Part shown: positions 54,919-63,242 of the stretch, in pieces
Layout: the number at the start of each line of letters is the position of its first letter
Numbering within the stretch: position 1 is the stretch's first letter
Source of the DNA: Pseudomonadota bacterium
GTDB taxonomy: Bacteria > Pseudomonadota > Alphaproteobacteria > Rhizobiales > Methylopilaceae
NCBI GenBank assembly: GCA_023388965.1
Contig: JAEWFF010000032.1
Span: 1 to 64,000 of the forward strand
Direction of reading: 5' to 3'
DNA: 64,000 bases
Position numbers and translations under genes: made by a program
Notes under the pieces: model-generated
What the model was told of the DNA's origin: nothing
What the model saw: only the letters and a program-made list of their open reading frames with translations
Database searches by the model: none

Positions 54919-56334
54919 ATGAGTCTTTCTTACGTGTCGACGCGGGGCGAAGCCCCGGCGCTCGGTTTTGCCGATGTTCTTCTGGCGGGTCTTGCCCGTG
55001 ACGGCGGCCTTTACGTGCCCGCCGAATGGCCGGTTCTGCCCAAAGATACGATCGCGGGCTTTGCCGGCGCGTCCTATGCCGAGGTGGCTGAAGCGGTCAT
55101 CGCGCCGTTCGCGAGCGGCGCCTTCCGCAAAGGCGAGTTGAAAGAGATGATCGGCGAGGCCTATGCCACGTTCCGCCATCCGGCGGTGACGCCTCTGGTG
55201 CAGACCGGGCCGAACGAATTCGTGCTCGAACTGTTTCATGGCCCGACGCTCGCCTTCAAGGACGTCGCCATGCAGCTTCTGGCGCGGCTGATGGACCGGG
55301 CTCTGGCGCGGCGCGGCGAGCGCGCGACCATCGTTGCCGCGACGTCCGGCGATACCGGGGGCGCGGCGGTCGAGGCGTTCCGCGCCTGCGAGCGTGTCGA
55401 TGTGTTCGTGATGTTCCCGCATGGCCGCGTCTCCGACGTGCAGCGGCGGCAGATGACGACGGTCGATGCGCCCAATGTCCATGCACTCGCGGTCGATGGC
55501 AATTTCGACGATTGCCAGGCGCTGGTGAAGGCGATGTTCAACGACCACGCTTTCCGCGACCGCCAGCGGCTGGCGGCGGTGAACTCGATCAACTGGGCGC
55601 GCATCGTCGTGCAGATCGTCTATTATTTCACTGCGGCGGTGGCGCTCGGCGCGCCGCATCGTCCCGTCAGCTTCGTCGTGCCGACCGGCAATTTCGGCGA
55701 TGTGTTCGCCGGCTGGGTCGCAAAGCGCATGGGGCTTCCGGTCGAGCGTCTGGTCGTCGCCACCAATATCAACGACATTCTCGCCCGGACGTTGGAGACG
55801 GGGCGTTACGAAGTGCGCGGCGTGTCGCCGACCGCTTCGCCGAGTATGGACATTCAGGTCTCGTCCAATTTCGAGCGCCTTCTGTTCGAGGCCGAGGGGC
55901 GCAATGCGGACGCTGTGCGCCGCCACATGGCCTCGCTCGCGCAGTCCGGCGCGTTCACGATTTCCGGCGCGCCCATGGCGGCGATCCGCGGCGAATTCGA
56001 TGCCGGCCGCGCCGGCGAGGACGAGACGGCGGCGACAATGCGCCGTTATTACGAACAGACCGGCTATCTGCTCGATCCGCACACGGCGGTCGCCATGGCC
56101 GTCGGCGCGGAGCAGGGGGGCGATCCGTCCGTGCCGCGCATCGTGCTCGGCACCGCCCATCCGGCGAAATTCCCCGACGCGGTGAAGGCCGCGACCGGCG
56201 TTCACCCGCCGCTGCCGCCCCATGTCGCGGACATCATGGAGCGTCCCGAGCGCGTGACGCGCCTGTCGAACGATCTTGCCGGGATTCAGGCGCATATCGC
56301 CGCCCATGCGCGCGCGGCGAAGGAAGTGGCATGA
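54919..56334 (+). CDS. thrC: Threonine synthase (long form)
   Basis: 471 residues from the ATG at 54919. PLP enzyme converting O-phosphohomoserine to threonine. The PLP Lys is in LAFKDVAMQLLARLMD; other blocks are SYVSTRGEAPALGFADVLLAGLARDGGLYVPAEWP, AATSGDTGGAAVEAF, VPTGNFGDVFAGW and the C-terminal VLGTAHPAKFPDAVK. It belongs to the longer class (about 460-480 residues) of Gram-negatives and fungi. Its stop overlaps the next start by 4 bases (ATGA). Confidence 0.95.
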   Translation: MSLSYVSTRGEAPALGFADVLLAGLARDGGLYVPAEWPVLPKDTIAGFAGASYAEVAEAVIAPFASGAFRKGELKEMIGEAYATFRHPAVTPLVQTGPNEFVLELFHGPTLAFKDVAMQLLARLMDRALARRGERATIVAATSGDTGGAAVEAFRACERVDVFVMFPHGRVSDVQRRQMTTVDAPNVHALAVDGNFDDCQALVKAMFNDHAFRDRQRLAAVNSINWARIVVQIVYYFTAAVALGAPHRPVSFVVPTGNFGDVFAGWVAKRMGLPVERLVVATNINDILARTLETGRYEVRGVSPTASPSMDIQVSSNFERLLFEAEGRNADAVRRHMASLAQSGAFTISGAPMAAIRGEFDAGRAGEDETAATMRRYYEQTGYLLDPHTAVAMAVGAEQGGDPSVPRIVLGTAHPAKFPDAVKAATGVHPPLPPHVADIMERPERVTRLSNDLAGIQAHIAAHARAAKEVA

Positions 56335-57602
56335 GCGTCGAGGTCACAAAGCTCGCGTCGGGCCTGACCGTCGTCACCGACGAAATGCCCGGCATCAATA
56401 CGGCGGCGGTGTCCGTCATGTTCGGCGCCGGCTCGCGCAGCGAAACCGGGGCTGAGCACGGCCTCGCCCATCTTCTCGAACATATGGCGTTCAAGGGAAC
56501 GACGCGGCGCAATGCGCAGAAGATCGTCGAGGAGATCGAGGAGGTCGGCGGCGATCTCAACGCGTCCACATCTTCCGAGCAGACGAGCTATGAGGCGCGC
56601 GTGCTCGGCGCGGACGTGCCACTCGCGCTCGACATTCTGGCGGACATCCTGACCGATCCGACCCTGCCGGACGACGAACTCAAGCGCGAGAAAAGCGTCA
56701 TCCTTCAGGAGATCGGGGCTGCGGAGGATTCGCCGGACGATCTCGTCTACGAACTCGCGCACGAGACGGGCTTTTCCGGCCAGCCGATCGGGCGCGCGAT
56801 TCTGGGCACGCCCGCTTCGGTTATGGCGCTCGATAACGGCGCGATTTCCGGTTTTCTCGGCCGTCATTACACCGCGTCCAATTGCGTCGTCTCGATCTCG
56901 GGTGCGGTGAAGCATCGCGAGGCGGTCAATCGTTCCGAACAGCTATTCGGCGGCCTTGCCGTAGGGACGGCGCCCGATCTGGCGGACGCGACATGGACGG
57001 GCGGCGAGGTCCGCAAGGTCCGCGATCTCGAACAGGCCCATCTCGTGCTCGCCTTTCCGGGTCAGTCGTTCGGCCATCCGGATTCGCTGGCGCTCCATGT
57101 GTTCTCGAATCTGCTCGGCGGCGGAATGTCGTCGCGCCTGTTCCAGGAAATCCGCGAGAAGCGCGGGCTGGTCTATTCGGTCCACGCCTTTCACTGGCCG
57201 TTCTCCGACACCGGCGTGTTCGGTGTTTACGCCGGAACGGGCGAGGACGATCTCGACGAATTGATGCCGGTCATGCTCGATGAATTGTCGGCGGCCGTGC
57301 GCAATGCCAGCGAGGAAGAGCTGAACCGCGCCAAGGCGCAGATGCGCATGGCGCTGGAAATGGCGCGCGAGCAGCCGGCGATCCGCGCCGAGCGCGTGGC
57401 CAAGCAGATTCTCATGATTGGCCGCCACGTGCCGACCGCCGAAATCCTCGCCCGGCTCGATGCGATCACCGTCGCGGATGTGCGGCGCGTCGGGCAGGAG
57501 GCGATTTCGGCCATGCCCGCTTTCGCCGCCATCGGTCCCGTCAAGCGCCTGATGCCGTTCGAGCGCATTTCCGAACGGCTCGGAAAGCCGCTGGCCGCCT
57601 GA
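56331..57602 (+). CDS. M16 metallopeptidase (mitochondrial processing peptidase-like)
   Basis: 423 residues, no signal peptide, so cytoplasmic. Zinc motif HLLEHMAFKG (HxxEH, near residue 46) with the distal Glu in LQEIGAAEDSPDD. The C-terminal half has NLLGGGMSSRLFQEIREKRGLVYSVHAFHWPFSDTGVFGVYAGTG. This thrC-linked, single-subunit form is the alphaproteobacterial relative closest to the beta subunit of the mitochondrial processing peptidase. Translationally coupled to thrC. Confidence 0.94.
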   Translation: MSVEVTKLASGLTVVTDEMPGINTAAVSVMFGAGSRSETGAEHGLAHLLEHMAFKGTTRRNAQKIVEEIEEVGGDLNASTSSEQTSYEARVLGADVPLALDILADILTDPTLPDDELKREKSVILQEIGAAEDSPDDLVYELAHETGFSGQPIGRAILGTPASVMALDNGAISGFLGRHYTASNCVVSISGAVKHREAVNRSEQLFGGLAVGTAPDLADATWTGGEVRKVRDLEQAHLVLAFPGQSFGHPDSLALHVFSNLLGGGMSSRLFQEIREKRGLVYSVHAFHWPFSDTGVFGVYAGTGEDDLDELMPVMLDELSAAVRNASEEELNRAKAQMRMALEMAREQPAIRAERVAKQILMIGRHVPTAEILARLDAITVADVRRVGQEAISAMPAFAAIGPVKRLMPFERISERLGKPLAA

Positions 57603-57604
57603 TC

Positions 57605-58189
57605 ATGAGCTTCCTGCGCTCCTTCTCCGAGGAAGATGCACCGGCGGTGCGCGGGGAAGGGGTCTGGCTGAGAGCGCCGCAGATCGGCGATTACGAGGAT
57701 TGGGCGGCGCTGCGCAGCGCCTCGCGCGGCTTTCTCCAGCCCTGGGAGCCGGTCTGGCCGGTGGACGATCTCAGCCGGCCCGCCTTCCGGCGGCGGCTGC
57801 GTCGCTATACCGAGGAGCGCCGCCTCGATAGTGCCCACAGCTTCTTTCTGTTCCGCAACGAGACCCGTGAACTGCTTGGCGGGGTTACGATTTCCAACAT
57901 CCGCCGCAGCTGCGCCCAGACCGGCACGGTGGGCTATTGGATGGGCGCGCCCCATGCCGGGAAAGGCTATATGACGGCCGGGCTCAGGGCATTGATTCCA
58001 CACGCTTTTAGCGTGCTGAGGCTGCGCCGCCTCGAAGCCGCCTGCCTGCCTGTGAACGAACGCTCGATCCGCCTCCTCGAAAAAGTCGGCTTTTCCCGGG
58101 AAGGCTATGCGCGAGAATATCTGTGCATCGATGGTGTGTGGCAGGATCACCTTCTTTTCGCCCTCCTGAAGAGCGATGCGAGGGGATGA
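57605..58189 (+). CDS. GNAT N-acetyltransferase (RimJ/RimL type)
   Basis: 194 residues. RimJ-like GNAT: VWLRAPQIGDYEDWAALR, a short WEPVWP element, GGVTISNIRRSCAQTGTVGYWMGAPHAGKGYMTAGLRAL (acetyl-CoA binding loop) and LEAACLPVNERSIRLLEKVGFSREGYAREYLCIDGVWQDHLLF at the end. The likely activity is N-terminal acetylation of a ribosomal or other protein; target not determinable. Starts 2 bases after the M16 stop. Confidence 0.92.
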   Translation: MSFLRSFSEEDAPAVRGEGVWLRAPQIGDYEDWAALRSASRGFLQPWEPVWPVDDLSRPAFRRRLRRYTEERRLDSAHSFFLFRNETRELLGGVTISNIRRSCAQTGTVGYWMGAPHAGKGYMTAGLRALIPHAFSVLRLRRLEAACLPVNERSIRLLEKVGFSREGYAREYLCIDGVWQDHLLFALLKSDARG

Positions 58190-58274
58190 ACGCCGCCGCT
58201 TTGGCGCGCCTTGCCCGCCATGGTGGCGGCGGTTACGGAGATACGGTCGTTCCGGCCGTGGGGGAGTCGGGGTT

Positions 58275-61199
58275 TTGAGTTTCGTCCGGCCCGTTCTATG
58301 CGGGCTTCTGATCCTGTTCAGCGTGATTTTGACCGGCGGCCGGGCCTCGGCGCTGGAACCCGTCGTCGTGCCGCTGGACCGTGGCGCGGTCGATCTGACG
58401 CGCGTGATCGAGCGCTTCACCTCCGAGGGCGACCGCGTGCAGGTGATGACCGCGCCGGCGGCGGACGGCGTCGTGCGCCGCATCGAGGTGCGCGCCAATA
58501 CGCCCGGCGCCACCGAATGGGCCGTGTTCGCGCTCACCAATACTTCCGACGAGCAGATCGACCGGCTGCTGGTCGCGCCGCATTACCGGCTCGTCGGCTC
58601 GGGCGTGATCTGGCCCGACCTCGGCTCGCAGCGCATCGCCGATGTAACGGCGAGCCAGGGCTTCCGCCCCGAACGCGAGGAAGCGCCCGACACCGACATA
58701 TTCGTCATTACGCTCGATCCCGGCGCGACGGTGACGTTCGTCGCCGAGCTTGCCTCCTCGAAACTGCCGCAGCTTCATCTGTGGGAGCCGGATGCCTACA
58801 CCGCGAGCGTCAACGGCCTGACGCTCTACAAGGGCATCGTGCTCGGCATTGCCGGCCTGCTCGCGCTGATCCTGACCATCGTGTTCGTGGTGAAGGGCTC
58901 GGCCATGTTCCCGGCTTCGGGCGCTCTGGCCTGGGCGGTTCTGGCCTGGCTCGCGATCGATTTCGGCTTCTGGCACAAGATATTCAATCTCGGTCCCGGC
59001 GAGGACCATGTGTACCGGGCAGGCGCCGAGGCCATGCTGGCGGCGACCCTCATCGTCTTCCTCGCCGCCTATCTCAATCTGAACCGCTGGCATGTGCGCT
59101 TCGGCCATGTCGCGGCGGTCTGGCTGATCGGCATGATGGCGCTGCTCGGCATCGCGCTCATCGATGCGCCGATCGCCGCCGGCATTGCGCGCATGTCGCT
59201 CGGCCTTGTCGCGGTGATGGGCTTCGGCGTCGTGGTCTGGCTGGCGCTGCACAATTTCGACCGCGCGATCATGCTGATTCCGAGCTGGTTCCTGCTCGTC
59301 GCATGGGTTGCGGCGGCGGGGCTGACGGTTTCCGGCCTGATCGAGAACGATGTCGTCGCGCCCGCTCTGGTCGGCGGGCTGGTCCTTGTCGTCCTCCTGC
59401 TCGGCTTCACCGTCATGCAGCACGCATTCGCGGGCGCGGGGCTCGCCCATGGCCTCGGCTCGGATCTTGAGCGCCGCGCGCTCGCGATCACCGGCTCCGG
59501 GGACATGGTCTGGGACTGGGACGTGACCGCCGACCGCGTGCATGTGACGCCGGAATTCGAGCACATACTCGGGCTCAAGAAGGGCGATCTGCACGGCCCC
59601 GCCGCCGCCTGGCTGGACGTGCTGCATCCCGCGGACCGCGACCGCTTCCGCGCCGCGCTCGACATGATCCTGACCGAGCGCCGTGGCAAGATTTCCGAAC
59701 AGTTCCGCTTCCGCGCGCAGGACGGCCATTATCACTGGATGCTGCTGCGCATCCGGCCCGTCGTCGCCGCCCATGGCGAGGTGACGCGCTGTGTCGGTAC
59801 GTTGATCGACATCACCGATTCCAAGGCCGCCGAGGAAAGGCTGCTGCAAAGCGCGATCTACGACAATCTGACCGGCCTGCCGAACCGCCAGCTTTTCCTC
59901 GACCGCGTCGAGGCCGCTCTGTCCTTCGCCGCGACCGACGAGCGCGCGCGGCCGACCGTCATCGTCATCAATGTCGACGGCTTCAAGAAGATCAACGATG
60001 AGCTCGGCCTCACCGTCGGCGACACGCTGCTGCTTACTCTGGTGCGCCGCCTCGGCCGCCATATCCGCGGGCAGGACATGCTGGCGCGGCTCGGCGGCGA
60101 TCAGTTCGGCATCCTGCTGATGTCGGAGCGCGACGGCCCGCGCATCAGCCATTTCGCCGATCTCGTCCGCAAGACCGTATCGACGCCGATGATCTTCTCC
60201 GGCCGCGAAGTTGTCCTGACATGCTCGATGGGCCTTGCGATGATGGAGCCGCGCACGCCGGTCTCGTGCGAGGATCTCGTGCGCAATGCCGAGGTCGCGA
60301 TGTTCCATGCCAAGAGGCTGGGCGGCGACCATATCGAAATCTTCAAGCCGACCATGCGTACGGCCAAGACCGACCGCCTGCTCGTCGAGGGCGAATTGCG
60401 CCGCGCGCTCGAGCGCGAGGAATTGCGCGTTCTCTACCAGCCGATCATCCGTCTCGAAGACCGCTCCATCGTCGGCTTCGAGGCCATGCTGCGCTGGGAA
60501 CATCCGCGCTATTCGCGCCGCCCTCCGGCGGAATTCCTGTCGATTGCCGACGAGACGGGCCTGATCGTCGATTTCAGCCTGTTCGCGCTCGACCGCGCAT
60601 CGCGCCAGCTTGCGCTCTGGCAGCGGCGCGTGCCGGCCAATCCGCCGCTTTTCGTGACCGTCGGCCTGCCGGGCAAGCAGTTCGAGCGCGCCGATCTGCT
60701 GCAGGACATCAAGACCGTGCTGTCGCGCACGGTCGTCGCGCGGGGCTCGCTGAAGCTCGAAGTGACGGAAAACCTGATCGTCCAGAATCCGGAGCGCGGC
60801 GCCCATGTGCTCGAAAAGCTGCGCGAACTCGGCGTCGGCCTCGCGCTCGACGATTTCGGCTCCGGCCATGGCAGCCTGGCCTATCTGCACCGTTTCGCCT
60901 TCGACCTCGTGAAGATGGACCGCTCGTTCCTGCGCCAGCCGTCCAAGATGCACCGCGTCGCGGTGCTGCGCTCCATGATCCAGCTTGGCCGGGAACTCGG
61001 GCTCGATGTCGTGGCCGAGGGCGCGGAGACGGATTCGGATGCCGTCGAGCTCTACCATCTCGGCTGCCAGTATGCGCAGGGCGCGGCCTTCGGCGAGCCG
61101 ATGACGGCGGAGGAGGCCGAGCGCCTGCTCGGCATCACGGCCGACAATTCCGCGATCTCCTCGGCCCGCCGCGTCGTGATGGGTGCACTGAGAAGCTGA
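58275..61199 (+). CDS. Membrane protein with 7TM-like region, PAS, degenerate GGDEF and EAL domains
   Basis: 974 residues using the TTG at 58275, which begins directly with a signal-peptide-like segment (SFVRPVLCGLLILFSVILTGGRASA); an ATG at 58176 would add 33 Arg/Gly-rich residues. A periplasmic sensor domain (about 30-175) is followed by about seven membrane helices (about 185-385), a PAS domain (410-530), GGDEF (540-700) and EAL (715-955). The GGDEF signature is GGDQF (residues 607-611), so cyclase activity is doubtful. EAL is EAM (736-738), but the downstream EVTEN, DDFGSG, DLVKMDRSF and VAEGAET blocks remain; the usual VNLS metal-site Asn segment reads VTVGLP. It may be a weak phosphodiesterase or a c-di-GMP sensor. 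Probably co-transcribed with the preceding GNAT gene. Confidence 0.88.
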   Translation: MSFVRPVLCGLLILFSVILTGGRASALEPVVVPLDRGAVDLTRVIERFTSEGDRVQVMTAPAADGVVRRIEVRANTPGATEWAVFALTNTSDEQIDRLLVAPHYRLVGSGVIWPDLGSQRIADVTASQGFRPEREEAPDTDIFVITLDPGATVTFVAELASSKLPQLHLWEPDAYTASVNGLTLYKGIVLGIAGLLALILTIVFVVKGSAMFPASGALAWAVLAWLAIDFGFWHKIFNLGPGEDHVYRAGAEAMLAATLIVFLAAYLNLNRWHVRFGHVAAVWLIGMMALLGIALIDAPIAAGIARMSLGLVAVMGFGVVVWLALHNFDRAIMLIPSWFLLVAWVAAAGLTVSGLIENDVVAPALVGGLVLVVLLLGFTVMQHAFAGAGLAHGLGSDLERRALAITGSGDMVWDWDVTADRVHVTPEFEHILGLKKGDLHGPAAAWLDVLHPADRDRFRAALDMILTERRGKISEQFRFRAQDGHYHWMLLRIRPVVAAHGEVTRCVGTLIDITDSKAAEERLLQSAIYDNLTGLPNRQLFLDRVEAALSFAATDERARPTVIVINVDGFKKINDELGLTVGDTLLLTLVRRLGRHIRGQDMLARLGGDQFGILLMSERDGPRISHFADLVRKTVSTPMIFSGREVVLTCSMGLAMMEPRTPVSCEDLVRNAEVAMFHAKRLGGDHIEIFKPTMRTAKTDRLLVEGELRRALEREELRVLYQPIIRLEDRSIVGFEAMLRWEHPRYSRRPPAEFLSIADETGLIVDFSLFALDRASRQLALWQRRVPANPPLFVTVGLPGKQFERADLLQDIKTVLSRTVVARGSLKLEVTENLIVQNPERGAHVLEKLRELGVGLALDDFGSGHGSLAYLHRFAFDLVKMDRSFLRQPSKMHRVAVLRSMIQLGRELGLDVVAEGAETDSDAVELYHLGCQYAQGAAFGEPMTAEEAERLLGITADNSAISSARRVVMGALRS

Positions 61200-61209
61200 C
61201 ACTTCTCAG
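61188..61209 (+). terminator. Weak hairpin over the stop codon of the GGDEF-EAL gene
   Basis: CTGAGAAG / CTTCTCAG, 8-bp stem with a 6-base loop, spanning the TGA. No T-run follows, so termination by this alone is uncertain. Confidence 0.3.
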
Positions 61210-61422
61210 GAGTGCATTAGAAGCTGATCCCGAGGCGGCTCGGGCGGGCCTGTCAGCCGTCCCGGTCTTATCCTTCTGCCCAATGCGGCATCACGCCCGC
61301 ACAGGGATTAGGCAATTTGTCTTGCCGTTCGCGCTCGGCTCTGCAAAAGACGTGCGCTGTTTCATTTCTGGCTCAATTCAACCGGGAAGGGAAACAATCG
61401 CAATTTATACTTAGACGGGGAT

Positions 61423-62688
61423 ATGATGGCTGACGACAACCTTCTGGATCTCGCACTCGTTCGGCTCGATGAAGCGGCGCAGCACCTGAAGATAGATCCG
61501 GATGTCGTGGAAAAGCTCAAATATCCGCGCGAGACGACGAAGGCGCGTCTGATGATCCGTATGGACGACGGATCGCGCAAGAGCTTCCTCGCCTGGCGCT
61601 GCCGTTACGACGATACGCGGGGCCCGACCAAGGGGGGCATCCGTTTCCATCCTGATTCAAACGCCGAGGAAGTCGAGGCCCTGGCGTTCTGGATGACGTT
61701 CAAATGCGCCGTGATGAATCTGCCCTATGGCGGCGGCAAGGGCGCGGTGCAGGTCGATCCGCGCAAGCTCTCGAAGAGCGAAGTCGAGCGGCTGTCGCGC
61801 GCCTATGTGCAGGCCTTCGCGAACGTCATGGGTCCGGACCGCGATATCCCCGCGCCCGACGTCTACACCAATTCGATGATCATGGGCTGGATGGCCGACG
61901 AGTACAGCCAGCTTGTCGGGCAGGCGAGCCCGGCCGTCATTACCGGCAAGCCGATCGCGCTCGGCGGCTCGCTCGGTCGTGGCGACGCGACCGCGCGCGG
62001 CGGCTTCTACCTCGTGCGCGAACTGGCGGCCGATCTCGGCCTGACGCAGATGAGCGTAGCCATTCAGGGCTTCGGCAATGCCGGCCAGCACATTGCGCGC
62101 CTTCTGGCCGGCGACGGCCACAAGATCGTCGCGGTCTCCGATTCCGGCGGCGCGGTGCGTTGCGACGAGGGGCTCGATCTGGACCTTCTGTTTGCCGCGA
62201 AGGAGCGCGGCGGTTCGGTGGTCGAAACCGCCGGCGGCAACCGCCATCAGCCCATGAGCGCGCTGGATATCGTCGGCGTCGAATGCGATCTTCTGGTTCC
62301 GGCGGCGCTGGAAAACATGATCCATTGCGACAATGCCGCGACCGTGCAGGCCAAGGTCATTCTGGAACTCGCAAACGGTCCGGTGACGCCTGAAGCCGAC
62401 GAAATCCTGAACGACAAGGACGTGATCGTCCTGCCGGACATTCTGGCCAATGCCGGCGGCGTGACCGTCTCCTATTTCGAATGGGTACAGAACCGTCAGG
62501 GCTATTACTGGGACGAGCAGGAAATCCATGTCCGGCTTCGCACGATCATGGAGCGCGAGGGCCGCGCGATCTGGGATCTGGCCTGCGACAAGAAGGTAAG
62601 CGTGCGTACAGCCGCTTACGTCCACGCGCTCGGCCGCCTCGCCGCCGCCATCGAGGCGCACGGCACCCAGCAATATTTCACCAACTGA
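61423..62688 (+). CDS. Glu/Leu/Phe/Val-type amino acid dehydrogenase (probable glutamate dehydrogenase)
   Basis: 421 residues. Oxidative deamination of an amino acid, most likely glutamate to 2-oxoglutarate with NAD(P). The dimerisation/catalytic domain has GPTKGGIRFHPDSNAEEVEALAFWMTFKCAVMNLPYGGGKGAV (catalytic Lys) and DIPAPDVYTNSMIMGWMADEY. The Rossmann domain has VAIQGFGNAGQHIARLL, and LVPAALENMI and ILANAGGVTVSYFEWVQN are conserved. Length and sequence fit the hexameric catabolic GDH group. It has its own upstream region with an AT-rich stretch (TTTATACTT at 61404-61412) that may be its promoter. A PE-C element begins 9 bases after the stop. Confidence 0.92.
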   Translation: MMADDNLLDLALVRLDEAAQHLKIDPDVVEKLKYPRETTKARLMIRMDDGSRKSFLAWRCRYDDTRGPTKGGIRFHPDSNAEEVEALAFWMTFKCAVMNLPYGGGKGAVQVDPRKLSKSEVERLSRAYVQAFANVMGPDRDIPAPDVYTNSMIMGWMADEYSQLVGQASPAVITGKPIALGGSLGRGDATARGGFYLVRELAADLGLTQMSVAIQGFGNAGQHIARLLAGDGHKIVAVSDSGGAVRCDEGLDLDLLFAAKERGGSVVETAGGNRHQPMSALDIVGVECDLLVPAALENMIHCDNAATVQAKVILELANGPVTPEADEILNDKDVIVLPDILANAGGVTVSYFEWVQNRQGYYWDEQEIHVRLRTIMEREGRAIWDLACDKKVSVRTAAYVHALGRLAAAIEAHGTQQYFTN

Positions 62689-62697
62689 TGAAGTGCG

Positions 62698-62755
62698 GCC
62701 CTCTCCCGTGGGGAGAGGGTCGACTCGAAGCAAAGCATCGAGCGGGGTGAGGGAG
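62698..62755. repeat. PE-C half element
   Basis: CCCTCTCCCGTGGGGAGAGGG, apex CTCGAAGC-AAA-GCATCGAG (one mismatch), GGGGTGAGGG. The apex looks like a mutated CTCGATGC...GCATCGAG as seen at 62979. Confidence 0.75.
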
Positions 62756-62774
62756 GATAATCTTTCCGCAGCCG

Positions 62775-62860
62775 CATGTCCCGGACAAGCCGCGCTCGCG
62801 CGGCGCGATCCGGGACCCATACGCCCGGTGTCGGCGATAGGTGCCGCAGCGCCAGGAATC
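62775..62860. repeat. PE-B half element, near-identical to 8145-8225
   Basis: CATGTCCCGG, apex CCGCGC-TCG-CGCGG, ATCCGGGACCCATACGCC and GGTGTCGGCGATAGG. It differs from the 8145 copy at only a few positions, including the apex loop (TCG against TTG). Confidence 0.8.
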
Positions 62861-62878
62861 ACCGACCGGGGGAATCCC

Positions 62879-62920
62879 CATCCTTCGAGACGGGCCTTCG
62901 GCCCTCCTCAGGATGAGGAT
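62879..62920. repeat. PE-A palindromic repeat, copy 7
   Basis: CATCCTTCGAGACG, apex GGGCC-TTC-GGCCC, TCCTCAGGATGAGGAT. Confidence 0.75.
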
Positions 62921-62949
62921 CGAGCGTAACGACAGCGGTGTAGCGTGGA

Positions 62950-63090
62950 CCCCTCTCCCGTTCACGGGAGAGGGCCGACTCGATGCGGAGCATCGAGCGG
63001 GGTGAGGGGAAATTACAAATCCCGGACGCGCCGCTTCCCCTCACCCGGCCGCGCTTCGCGCGGGCCGACCTCTCCCGCAGGCGGGAGAGG
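62950..63090. repeat. PE-C composite palindromic element, full-length copy
   Basis: CCCTCTCCCGTTCACGGGAGAGGG, apex CGATGC-GGA-GCATCG, GTGAGGGG, spacer, CCCCTCAC, apex CGCGC-TTC-GCGCG, CCTCTCCCGCAGGCGGGAGAGG. Confidence 0.82.
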
Positions 63091-63242
63091 TGAAGACCGA
63101 CCCTCCTCAGGACGAGCGCCCCGGAAAGACCTCGCCCCCAAACCATCTGTGCCCGGCGCCCGCTCCCGATTGACGGAACTCCCCGGCCCGTATTTCGATG
63201 CCACCGCGCGGCCGGGGGCGGCCGGAGACAGGGGCAGGATCA

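Larger units (their letters stand above)
62689..63242. other. Gene-free region of consecutive palindromic elements
   Basis: 554 bases holding, in order, PE-C, PE-B, PE-A and PE-C elements plus a PE-A fragment near 63103 (CTCCTCAGGACGAG). No gene recognised. The last 120 bases must carry the promoter and leader of the NCS2 permease. Confidence 0.7.

Noticed and set aside
58296..61202. 968-codon antisense frame across the GGDEF-EAL gene
   Set aside because: Reverse-complement shadow with no domain features; the sense frame has clear domains.
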